64,000 bases of DNA, from NCBI GenBank assembly GCA_013076295.1, contig RQOL01000452.1:124001-188000 (forward strand). The letters run 5' to 3'. The translations under genes were made by a program, and so were the position numbers. Shown one piece after another: positions 21,971 through 33,100 of the stretch. This DNA is from Sanderia malayensis (Eukaryota > Cnidaria > Scyphozoa > Semaeostomeae > Pelagiidae). Each line of letters begins with the position of its first letter. Positions within the stretch are counted from its first letter, which is position 1. The notes under the pieces are model-generated. The model ran no database searches, was not told the DNA's origin, and was given only the letters and a program-made list of their open reading frames with translations.

Positions 21971-22560
21971 TGTATGTTTGTATGGTAGGTATAATAGGTA
22001 TAGTAGGTTTTTATAGTAGGTATAGTATGTATAATATGTTTTTATAGTATGTATAGTAGGTATAGTATGTATAGTATGTTTTTATAGTAGGTATAGTATG
22101 TTTTTATAGTAGGTATAGTAGGTATAGTATGTATAGTATCTTTTATAGTAGGTATAGTATGTTTTTATAGTATGTATAGTAGGTATAGTATGTATAGTAT
22201 GTTTTTATAGTAGGTATAGTAGGTATAGTATGTAAGTATAGTAGGTATAGTATGTTGGTATAGTATGTAGGTATAGTATGTAGGTATGGTATGTAGTATA
22301 GTATGATTTTATAGTAGGTATAGTATGTTGGTACAGTATGTATGTATGTATGTATGTATGTATGTATGGGCATGAGCGGGAGCAAATGCAGCGCGCAAAG
22401 CGCGCCAACCAGATTAAGCTTTGTTTGCTTCACAGGCTCCGGGGAGGGAGCGAAGCGACCGAACCCGGCTCATGTATGTATGTATGTATGTATGTATGTA
22501 TGTATGTATGTATGTATGTATGTATGTATGTATGTATGTATGTATGTATGTATGTATGGG
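21971..22560 (+). repeat. GGTATAGTATGTATAGTA microsatellite and TATG runs
   Basis: Irregular arrays of GTATAGTAGGTATAGTATG (to ~22337) are followed by (TATG)n around the conserved block at about 22360-22470 and a second (TATG)n run to 22558. Long repetitive open frames here are artefacts of the tetranucleotide. Confidence 0.9.
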
Positions 22561-22965
22561 CATGAGCGTCAGCGAATGCAGCGCACGAAGTGCGCCCTAT
22601 CAGTCAATGTTTCTTGATAATAGATAGACAGGCGAGCGCAGCGAGCTAACTTATTGTACCTGGGGTTGAAAGAGGCATGAGCGAAGCGAATGCAGTGCAC
22701 GAAGTGCGCCCTATCAGTCAATGTTTCTTGATAATAGATAGACAGGCGAGCGCAGCGAGCTAACTTATTGTACGTGGGGTTGAAGGAGGCATGAGCAAAG
22801 CGAATGCAGCGCACGAAGTGCGCCCTATCAATCAATGTTTCTTGATAATAGATAGACAGGCGAGCGCAGCGAGCTAACCCATTGTACGTGGGGTTGAAAG
22901 AGGCATGAGCGAAGCGAATGCAGCGCACGAAGTGCGCCCTATCAATCAATGTTTCTTGATAATAT
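22561..22965 (+). repeat. satellite array, copy 3 (~115-bp units)
   Basis: Between three and four copies of the long form of the satellite unit (GCGAGCGCAGCGAGC, then a CATGAGCGAAGCGAATGC-type core, then a CTATCAGTCAATG spacer). The 88-bp short form of the 8.8-10.4 kb array is absent, so the higher-order dimer is specific to that array. Confidence 0.9.
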
Positions 22966-23939
22966 ACAACATATATATTAGATGTAGTGTGATACAAGAT
23001 AGTATTGCATGATTGTATATATATATAGTATCATACAGTATAGTATTGCATGGTCATGTATAGTATTTGTGAGTATGATGTAGCATTGTATTTATGATTT
23101 TATTTTTCATGTTGCATTGAATAGTATGCTCAAGCAGTTTTTTAAGTCTTTGTAGGCAATCATATGTTCTCCAATTTGTTAATATATTTCTATACTTTGT
23201 AGTATAGAAATATTGTTAATATATTGTTATACTTTATACTTTGTAGTACTCTTCATTGATAAATACACAGAGAATGAAGAAGATGCATGATTGATGATAG
23301 AATATTAAGAACACACAACAAAGGTTGAAAGGAGGCCACGCATATCAGATGACTTCAACTTATAAATTTTATAGTTGCAACAAAAACTGTATAGGTATCT
23401 TACAACATAAATGTACTATTTACCTGAATATAATTTACCAGTGAAGCGTGCAACATTACATATGCTTCTCTTGAAAAGTCTTCATTTTCTGTAGTCATTT
23501 CTCATAACTAAATTTCACACTCTCAGGCCACTACCAGGGTATTTCCACCAGACATTCTAACAATATTTACGCATTCTGTGACATTTCCAGGAGGCCTCGA
23601 TTTCAGTTATCTATATTTTATTATACGAGGCCATCTTCAATCTGTTGCCATGGTGTTCATATTCAAAATTATCTTCACAACGCAACGCGCCAAAAATATT
23701 TTCCGTTCGTGTTCATCACTGTCAAAAGTAGAGCCACAAGTCAAGAGGTAAATTGTTTTTAACTCATTACTAATAATTTATACTTTTACATATTAATAAA
23801 GACATTTACAAATAATACCCAAATTTTTTATTACATGCACAACTATTTCCATGTATTTAATCACTGATGATATTCCTTTTCCAGTCTTCGTTTAATTTCT
23901 CAATTGTTTTCGGTGAACCTTCCTAATACTGAAGAAAAA

Positions 23940-24975
23940 AAACTTTCGGTATGTACTTTCAGTTCAATGTTACTTGGATAATGGATAATGAGTTTCTCCA
24001 TTACTATTGTCTTCACTAAGCATATGTATAACTTACTACTTACCATATAAATCACAGTCATCTTATTATTTTTCCAGTATTTGCAGTTTGGCAGTTGCCC
24101 TGCCCGATCTTTATTTCGTTTAGCACATTTTCGGTATGTACTTTCACTTCAATGTTACTTGGATAATGAGTTTCTCCATTACTATTGTCTTCACTAAGCA
24201 TATGTATAACTTACTACTTACCATATAAATCACAGTCATCTTATTATTTTTCCAGTATTTGCAGTTTGGCAGTTGCCCTGCTCGATTTTTATTTCGTTTA
24301 GCACATTTTCGGTATGTACTTTCACTTCAATGTTACTTGGATAATGAGTTTCTCCATTACTATTGTCTTCATTAAGCATATGTATAACTTACTACTTACC
24401 ATATAAATCACAATCATCTTATTATTTTTCCAGTATTTGCAGTTTGGCAGTTGCCCTGCTTGATTTTTATTCCGTTTATCACATTTTCGGTATGTACTTT
24501 CACTTCAATGTTACTTGGATAATGAGTTTCTCCATTACTATTGTCTTCACTAAGCATATGTATAACTTACTACTTACTATTTCAATCACAATTATCTTAT
24601 TCTTTTTCCAGTATTTACAGTTTGGTAGTTGGCCTTTTATCCTTTCATTTTTTACATTGTTCAGATTTCGGTATGTACTTTTCTTTCAATGTTACTCAGA
24701 TAATGAAAGTCTCCATTACTTTTATGTTCACCAACCATATGTACAACTTACTACTTAGCATTTAAATCACAATTCTCTTCTTCTTTTTCAGTATTTGCAG
24801 TTTAGCTGTTGACATCTCATTTTTTTTCAGATTTTTGGGTATGTACTTTTCTTTCAATATTATTTAGATAATGAAATTTTCCATTACTATTATGTTTACC
24901 AACCATATGTATAACTTACTACTTGCTAATTAAATCACTATTATGTTATTGCTTTTTCACTATTTGCAGTTTAGC
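23940..24975 (+). repeat. ~180-bp tandem repeat with splice-site-like borders, right arm
   Basis: About six units of ~180 bp, the last two diverged. Each unit has TTTTTCCAG, then ~55-60 bp starting TATTTGCAGTTTGGCAGTTG, then CGGTATGTACTTTC. That places consensus 3' and 5' splice-like sites around a micro-exon-sized segment. The segment has no consistent open frame. The three-exon gene at 25.09 kb lies just downstream on the same strand, so a role as repeated 5' leader exons is possible but unproven. Confidence 0.75.
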
Positions 24976-25089
24976 AGTTGTCCTTTGATTTTGTATCAGT
25001 ACAACTTCATGCAAACATGTTCTGTTTTTCACACACCAATTATCCTTATTAAAGAAAAACAACTATAATTTGTTTGCTTTAAGGTTATT

Positions 25090-25655
25090 ATGGCTTCAAG
25101 GTTTGCAAGTGCAACCAAAAAGCCTGAGCCACAAAAAAAAATGATCATCTGGCTTGGTGATGAAGCGAAAGTAATTATAGCAAATATATATTCATTCATA
25201 ATTAATCAGTTTTTTTGCACAATTCACAATAATTAATTCATATTTCATGGTTATTGTTTTCGTGGAAAATTATTTCATTGTTTGCTTTTGTATCCTAGGA
25301 AATAACGTACAAAGACATTTTCAGTCTGAAGAGGGAATTCTCCCTCCATGACAAGGAAGGGAGAAGACTCCCCGCCAAAGAAATAGTGTAAGTATACCTT
25401 CTGTATTTGAAGCTCAGTTGTTCAATTGATATCTTCCAAATATTGCATAATATCCTTTCACCAAAAAAACAACCTATAACATAATTGTGTATTCACAGAT
25501 CACAGAAGGAGGCCTTTGTCAGGATTGGCAAAGGCCGAAGAAAGGCCAAAAATGAGAAAAAGGGTGGGAAGGCCACCAAAGAATTCTCACGAACATTGAT
25601 GGTGGCCATGCCCACCCAAAGGGCCGCAAAAATTATGCAGGACATGTGTAAATGA
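25090..25655 (+). CDS. three-exon gene for a small basic protein (~108 aa)
   Basis: Exon 1 is 25090-25170 (donor GTAATT). Exon 2 is 25299-25387 (acceptor TATCCTAG, donor GTAAGT). Exon 3 is 25499-25655 (acceptor ATTCACAG, stop TGA). The lengths 81, 89 and 157 nt join without a stop into 109 codons. The product starts MASRFASATKKPEPQKK, has a central charged part (YKDIFSLKREFSLHDKEG) and a strongly basic segment (GKGRRKAKNEKKGGKATK), and ends KIMQDMCK. No family was recognised; the composition suggests nucleic-acid binding. A perfect 17-bp inverted repeat covers the last codons and 3' flank. It may be a host gene or the coding part of the adjacent foldback element. Confidence 0.65.
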
Positions 25656-25687
25656 ATAGTTTCCTAACTAATTTACACATGTCCTGC
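25637..25687. promoter_or_regulatory. perfect 17-bp hairpin spanning the stop codon
   Basis: The left stem, 25637-25653, begins GCAGGACATG. It is repeated exactly in inverse at 25671-25687, with a 17-nt loop. The left stem encodes the last residues of the small basic protein and touches the TGA. It could be an mRNA 3' stem-loop or the residue of an inverted-repeat insertion. Confidence 0.7.
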
Positions 25688-25689
25688 TT

Positions 25690-27530
25690 TTGACCATGCA
25701 TGAAAAAATAAAAACTTTTAAACCATCATAAAATTACAACTGCTGACATTAACACAAAATATTGACTAACATTATCTACTTTTCATATCCAAAATTTGAA
25801 AAACATTTCACATTTTTTTGTTCATGCATAGTCAAAGTTTTATTACTATACTATTTGTTCTCATTATATGTTCCAAATGTTCTTATTTTATATGTTCCAA
25901 ATGTTCCAAATTATATGTTCCAGTATTTTTAAAATTTAAATCATATTTCTAATAATTCAGAAAGCTTTATCAGTTATGAATGTTGACATGATTTCGTTGC
26001 AAAACCTTCACTTAATAACTTACCCAATGCATGGTATTCACTTTCATGAATGCGATGTTGCAGTTGCACCAGGTAACGGTGGTCATTTATTCACAGTATG
26101 ATTCTTTTTTAAGCGATTTTTGCAATCTAAACTCAGAAAATGAGACTGGAGGTAACACATTTTTAACAGTGAGTCAAAATACTTTATACATACTCTGCAC
26201 ATGGAAATGATTTAAGAAGATGCAGTTGGACTCTCACCATGCCTTTCCTCAATCTGCTATACTCACTGGCTATACTTGGCTGGCATGCTATCGCCGCCAT
26301 GATGTAATTCAATTTCACGTGCATTTTCTCTCTCCTACCTTTATAACAAATCTGACGGACGAAGGGGAATTCCCTTTTCACTAGCAAGTTTCCCGCCTTT
26401 TCTAACACGTGACGTGTATAAACCAATCATGGGACCTGTATGGTACAATAGAAATCCCGCCTCTAATTATTTGCACAATTAGATTTTGGCTAATTTAATT
26501 TAGTTGTTCAAATTATAAATAGGATATCATTATATGGAATTATTTATCGCTGAGTAAGTACTATGAATGTTGTTTTTTTCTAACAAGCTATCATTATAAG
26601 CTAACAAGCTTCTTTATCGCTATTTCGCTTAATAATGTCAATAATTTTTGCTCTTCTTTCCATGCTTTTCATGGAAAGAACAGGTTGTTATTCAGGCATC
26701 ATATTTTATTAAATATTTCAAGTTTATAACTATCCTAATTTCTCTTTCGCTTCTCACCATAGTTTTAAAAGACACAAGGCTCGGTAAGAAATGAATTAAT
26801 TCATTGCAGTTTTTCCTTCTCACTATTTTGTTCAGCTCTTTAATTAGTTGTTTACTTTATAAAAACAGGCCCACTTTGATCGATTTTGAAATAACGGACA
26901 CCTCTTTTTTACAAACTTCTTTCCATTACTGGTATCTGATTTTCATCAGATACCAGAACCAGAACATGATATTTTCGTTCTTAAATGATTTGTAAATGTA
27001 ACCTATGTGCAGCGAGTTACTCTTTACCATGGATAAAAACATCATTTTTGTTTTATGCATCTGGAATATATGAAAAAACATTTATGGCGCCGTTTTTAAC
27101 AAATTTACAACCAAATTTGTTGAATTCTTAACAACTGCACTGGATTCAACAAGTTAATTTTCATTGCGTACAGGTTTTAGGAGTCTCTTTTTATGATTCG
27201 TTTATTCATGTCAACAATAATTTTAATTTCAATTTACTCTCTTCCATTTTAGTGACTGTTTACATAACAGAAACGAGCACAGTTTAACGTAAGGGTTTTC
27301 ATAAAAATTACATCATATTACATAGCATTACTTTTATGATAATGATTTATTTACAACATTATACTTAACACTACCATACCTTTAAAATACATAATATTTA
27401 CTTCTTTGTGTCGCAGCTTTACACAGGGCTATAATTATTTCCATTGTTGTTGCTATTGAGGCCAAGCAATAACATTTACAATAATATTGCCTAATTTAAT
27501 TTGTCCCTGCTTCTTTTCCATATCACAACT
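25690..27530. other. AT-rich region 5' of the Helitron gene; no gene seen
   Basis: No supported coding region. It probably includes the 5' end of the Helitron, but I could not pick its TC terminus from sequence alone. A small inverted repeat, CTGGTATCTGATTTTCATCAGATACCAG, lies at about 26929-26956. Confidence 0.4.
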
Positions 27531-30500
27531 TGCACCATGCCGCGTAAGTCCAGGAAAAGTATAACGGGCGACAGACGTAGAAATCAAGTGCGGGAGAATG
27601 TGCAGCATAGGAGACAGATCAATCAACAGCTCCAACCTCAACAGACAGGAAATGCCGATAACGTACTTGCAGCAGTCAACGATCTTCAACAATTGCAGCT
27701 CGAAAACCGTCAGCTAGAAGCCCCTGAATATCAGCCATTTCCAGCACAGTATCCCATTCCACAGATACAGCCAATGGAGATGGACATGGAACCAGAGCTT
27801 CCCATTCAGAACCAAGAGCTTCCAGCAGCAGAACAGCCTGCAGACATCGAGATGCACGAAGCAGTTCCAGTACCCGATGAAAGTCAGATACCAGGACCCA
27901 TTGAAGATCAGCAAATGCAAGTTGACAACCCTGTCCCCGAGAACAATGAAGCTGAAAACCTCATCCCCTTCTCCCCATTACCACACCACTTGAATAAAAT
28001 GACCGGAACATGCATTCATTGTGGTGCAAAGTACTTCAAAGAAGAACTTAACTCCCGAAAACAATACAACAAGTGTTGTATGGGAGGTTTAATCACTCTG
28101 GATCAAATTGAACCACCTCCAAACAGTGTCATGCATTTGTACACTGGTGATACTGCCGAATCAAAGTATTTCTTAAAGCACTTCCGCCAATACAACTCAC
28201 TAATGGCCATGGCATCATGGAAGGCTAATATTGTACGTCATGCTAGAGCTGGACCACCAGTTATCACAATTCACGGAAAGGCATATCACATGACAGGTAA
28301 TTGATACAATATGATTCCAGTCATTATCAATATAACTTATTATTCATTTATGCTGGCTGCAGTTGAATTTCTATTTACATAACTTATGCTTTGCATCATT
28401 AACAGGTGTAACAGAGACAGACAGATCCAGAAAATACGCAGAACTTTACATCATGGATACGCAACAAGCATTGCAGGAACGGCAAAACACTGCAGGAGAA
28501 CAGCGTCTTGATTTGGACATTGTTGCACTTCTCCAGAATGAGTTAATGGCAGTCAATCGATTTGCACAACATTTTCGAAGCATGGGTGAAATATTGGAGG
28601 AACAGCGGCAGCAAGCTATTGCAAACAATCAGCCTGTTCCGACATTCAAAATGATCATAACAGGTCGCCCACAACAAGATCGCAGATACGATAATCCTAC
28701 TGCCAGAGAAATTGCAGCTATATACACAGTACAGAATGGAGGTGCACCGAATCCTGATGATAGAGAATTGCAGATACAAACAAGACGCGGAGATCTCATG
28801 AAGATTTACGCAACGAGTCCAATTGCCGATCCTCTCACGTATCCATTGATGTTCTTTCATGGTGACAGAGGTTACAGTTTGGACCTTCAACGATTGCCCA
28901 CAGCACACATAGCGGGTGAACACCACAACAATCGTAACCGTCGTACCAAACTAACCCTCTCCGAATACTATTTATACAGAATTCAGGTCAGGGATGCATT
29001 CTCAGCCATCCACATTGCATCACTTCTATTTCAACAGTATCTGGTAGATGCATATACGAAGATAGAAGGCAATAAACTGAGCTGGATTATGAACAATCAG
29101 CGTCAACTTCGCGTTGACACATACCGAGGCCTGATGGATCATCTAGGGCTAACAATCCGAATCAGCCCATACATATCAATGTTGGCCGTGTTATCATTCT
29201 ACCCTCAACATTTCCAGGCAGCCAAAGAAACATGTATCAACACTTTCAAGATGCAATGACAATCGTAAGGAAGTATGGCAAGCCAGACATGTTCCTCACA
29301 ATGACTGCCAATCCTAAATGGAAGGAGATAGAAGAAAACATTCATCCATATCAGGCGGCCAATGATCGACCGGACATTGTCACACGAGTATTTCAACTTA
29401 AACTCCAAGAACTACTCCAAGACATACTACACAACCACATTCTTGGACATGTCACAGCACATGTATATGTGATAGAATTTCAAAAGAGAGGACTACCACA
29501 CGCACACATGATCCTGTTTCTTTCACAAGCTGATAAACCACGAACACCACAACAGGTAATATCTACATACTTAGATAGAGAGATTGTAATAATTCTTACT
29601 CATATAATTATATTTAAAATCAAATGCAGAGTATGTCATGATGGACATGCGTTACAACTATTCTGTACATTATCTCAATAATAGTTGCTAATTATCATGT
29701 TCATTTTCAGGTAGATCAACTCATATCAGCAGAGATACCGGATCCACAGGATGCAAGATACCACAAGTTGGTCCTAAAACACATGACACATGGACCCTGT
29801 GGAAATTTAAATCCTCAGTCCGTGTGCATGGAAAATAACAAATGCAAAAAGCACTTTCCAAAGGAACCAGTTGCTGACACTCAAATCAATGTCAATGGCT
29901 ATCCTCTCTACAGACGGCGCTGTCGTCATCCAGTCAATGTGAATAATCGCATCTTGGATGATACTTGGGTAGTTCCACATAACAGACACCTACTCATCAA
30001 ATATCAGTGTCATATCAACGTGGAAATATGCAGTACAGTAAAAAGTGTCAAGTACATTTTCAAATATATTCACAAAGGACATGATATGGCACATGTTGAA
30101 ATTCTTGAAGAAAATCAACAGCAAGTACCTCAAGACATTGAACACGACGAGGTGCGCCAATACATCAACGCAAGATATATTGGACCACATGAAGCTGCCT
30201 ATCGGCTTATGCAGTTCCCCATGCACGACAAAAGCCACATAGTGAAACGGCTTTCTGTTCATCTACCATTTGAGCAACAAGTCATCTTTCATGACAATGA
30301 TGACGAACAAAGGCTCAACAACATTGGTGATAGAACAACACTTACAGCATGGTTTGAACTCAACCAGCAAGATCCAGCTGCACATCAGTACCTCTATCAT
30401 GAGGTACCAGAGCACTATGTCTTCCAGGAGCGTTCAAAAACATGGACTGCCAGACAAAGAAGAACAATGCCCATCATTGGTAGAATTAATCAAGTGCAGC

Positions 30501-33100
30501 CGAGACCTTGCGAGCAAAAGTTTGCACTCAGACTTTTGCTATTGCATACACGAGGAGCTACTTCATTTGAAGATCTTCGTACAGTGGAAGGTAATCTATG
30601 TGATTCCTTCAAAGATGCAGCATTAGCTCTAGGGCTACTAGAAGATGATGCCGAAGTCACACGTTGTCTTGAAGAAGCTGTCATCTTCAATATGCCTTCG
30701 CAACTCAGACAGTTTTTTGCATCATTGCTACTCTTTCAAACGCCATCAGACATCAGAACTCTCTTCAACGCCTTCAAAGAAGCAATGAGTGAAGACTTTG
30801 TCAGACGCGATCAACTCAACAATCCAGACATAACCTTCCAAGACAGACACATGTATCAATGTCTACATGATATTGACAACAATTTGAAAGTTCATGGTTT
30901 GTCCATCACGAACTACGATCATCTTCCTCAGCTACCGGCCGACTTTGTCATCCCAGAGCAAGGTGATTTACAACTTACCATGGTGATATTCACGGTAATA
31001 ACTTAGCCAATATATGATTCTATTTCTACCAAATTAACTATTGTTTATGTGTTCAGAGGAAGATCACATGGATGTTGAAAACGAAAGAGAGCAAGGAGAA
31101 CAAATGCGCGCTGCATTGAATCCAGAACAACAAGTGGTATACACAGCCATTATTCAAGCGATTGAAGCGCAATCAGAGCAGAGCTGTCACTTTCTCGACG
31201 GACCAGCCGGCACAGGGAAAACATTTCTCTACAACACGTTGGTTCGTAACCTTCATGCATCTGAGCACAAAGTTCAGTGTATGGCTTGGTCAGGAATTGC
31301 AGCTACACTGCTTATTGACGGCAGAACATCGCATTCACAATTCCAAATTCCAATACCATTGATGCTGGAATCAACATGCAATGTCAAGAGACAGAGCCGA
31401 AGAGCACAAGTGTTGCGTGAAACAACCCTGTTCATATGGGATGAAGCTTCAATGATACCAGCATTGGCATTACAAGCAGTTGACAGACTGCTTCGGGATA
31501 TCACAAGAGTTGAAAAGCCATTTGGTGGCAAATTCATGTTGCTTGGTGGCGATTTCAGACAAGTTCTACCTGTTGTCCCCAAAGCAGGAAGAGAGAAAAT
31601 CGTATCAGAGAGTCTTAAATCATATCAAATCAGTGATTTGTGGGCACAGTTTCAACAACATCGCCTGCACACAAACATGAGAGCTGTTCAAGATGAATCT
31701 TACAGAGAATTCTCAGAATGGCTCCTAAGACTCGGCAATAAACAAGAACCACATGATGCACTTGACAATATCACTTTGCCACATCAAATATGCACATCTT
31801 CGCAAGAGGAAATGCTCAACTTCATATATCCCCAGCCTAATACACCACAGTCGCGCCTGATGCTGGATCCGGTAACCATGTCAGAACGTTGTTGTCTTAC
31901 CCCAAAGAATGATTTCTCACATCAAATCAATGACATCATTCTGGAAAGACTACAAACTGCTGACAGAACATACTACAGCACAGACAGTGTAATAACAGAG
32001 AATCCAGATGAGGAGGCGGCATATCCAATTGAGTTTCTCAACAATCTAACTCCTAACGGAATGCCATTACATCGACTTAGACTCAAGGTATAATTTACCT
32101 ATATGTACTAATTATACATTAATTCTACACTTATTTTAAATATTGATAATGGTCCTCCGATGATACACATTGTAACCCCAAGCTTTCCTTATTTAAGGTT
32201 GGTGCAACAATCATTCTTCTGAGGAATCTAAATCCAAAGAAAGGTCTTTGTAACGGCACAAGACTCATTGTACGCCATCTCCGACGTAACGTGATCACAG
32301 CAGAGATCATCACGAAGGAACACAGAGGCCAACAGGTCATGATTCCCAGAATAACATTGTCAACACAGGACAGTGAGATGCCGTTCAACATCAAGCGACG
32401 GCAATTTCCTGTCAGACTAGCATACTGCCTTACTATCAACAAGGCACAGGGACAATCTGTCAGGTATGTTGGTTTGTATTTACCAGAGCCCGTGTTCACA
32501 CATGGTCAGTTATATGTGGCCATGTCAAGAGCAACATCATTTGACGGGCTCAAAGTATTCCTCCCAGAGGAAACACACAGGAAGACAAAAAACATTGTCT
32601 TCCAAGAAGTCCTGTAAAGGTCTTCACAAACGTTTGAGCATAAATTGCGTTGCTCACAGAGGGTGTCAGTCTACCAAAATGCACATACACAAAATACGGG
32701 GCTCAGATTGTGGTTCTAGCGGATCGGCATTGCACTACAGTGTGATGTTCCCTGTTGTGCTATCAGCACAACACTCAGAAAGCAAAGCCGTAAAAAGCTT
32801 TGAACATTGCTGGTTTGCCACGCCACTCCAGTCAATAAGATTCGCCAAGAACGATCCGGACACTTTCAAAACACTCCAGTGTCCGGGGGTGTTCGCCAAC
32901 AGCAACAACACGATCTGGGTCCTCGGTGGCACCCGTATCAGAAGAGATATGCTTTGCCATGCTCTCCGATATTGCCTATGGGAGTATGGCTTTCCTTTTC
33001 TCTGTGAAAACTGCAATCTCTCCATTAACGGTAGCTGTTTTAACAATAATTGGCATTGGATTACCCTCCTCTCAACCAATTAACTCATTTACTTATTCAT
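27000..33100 (+). mobile_element. Helitron (canonical Rep/Hel type)
   Basis: The element is defined by the Rep/helicase gene. Terminal TC and CTRR ends with a 3' hairpin were not located with confidence, so the limits given are only indicative. It lacks the OTU, endonuclease and RPA parts of the second rolling-circle element at 36-54 kb, and lies on the opposite strand. The two therefore belong to different lineages. Confidence 0.6.
27537..32617 (+). CDS. Helitron Rep/helicase transposase, intron-containing, one frameshift
   Basis: Likely exons are 27537-28296, 28406-29555, 29711-~30967, ~31053-32087 and 32198-32617, with GT-AG borders in matching phase. Order of parts: a low-complexity Gln/Pro/Glu N-terminus; a Cys pair region (CIHCGAKY); a Helitron-like N-terminal region; the HUH Rep domain (HUH as GLPHAHMILF, paired tyrosines as YIFKYIHKG); and a PIF1-type SF1B helicase (Walker A DGPAGTGKTFL, Walker B FIWDEASM, GGDFRQVLPVV, then TINKAQGQS and YVAMSRATS). 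It nicks element DNA and unwinds it for rolling-circle transposition. One lesion is clear: near 29130-29180 the frame must shift to reach GRVIILPSTFPGS. Otherwise it is complete at ~1,550 aa. The first start in good context is 27537. Confidence 0.93.

Larger units (their letters stand above)
18640..25000. mobile_element. large foldback-like element (long inverted arms)
   Basis: The sequence at about 18.64-20.09 plus 21.02-21.15 kb reappears as its reverse complement at about 22.99-25.0 kb. Many blocks match. For instance the region around TTGGCGCGTTGCG (19569) matches CGCAACGCGCCAA (23680), and GAAGGTTCACCGAAAAC (19303) matches GTTTTCGGTGAACCTTC (23908). The outer part of each arm is a tandem ~180-bp repeat, about three units on the left and six or more on the right. 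The spacer holds repeat C copy 2, microsatellites and a satellite array. Long inverted arms built of tandem repeats are typical of foldback elements. No transposase is visible. Outer edges are approximate. Confidence 0.75.

Noticed and set aside
22338..22627. MYVCMYVC open frames on the plus strand
   Set aside because: Pure translation of (TATG)n, with several overlapping frames.
24363..24765. Hydrophobic plus-strand ORFs in the foldback arm
   Set aside because: They read through tandem units and splice-like sites, and are not conserved between units.
32735..33079. 114-aa minus-strand ORF downstream of the Helitron
   Set aside because: The plus strand is open over the same stretch and no motif supports either; left as undetermined.
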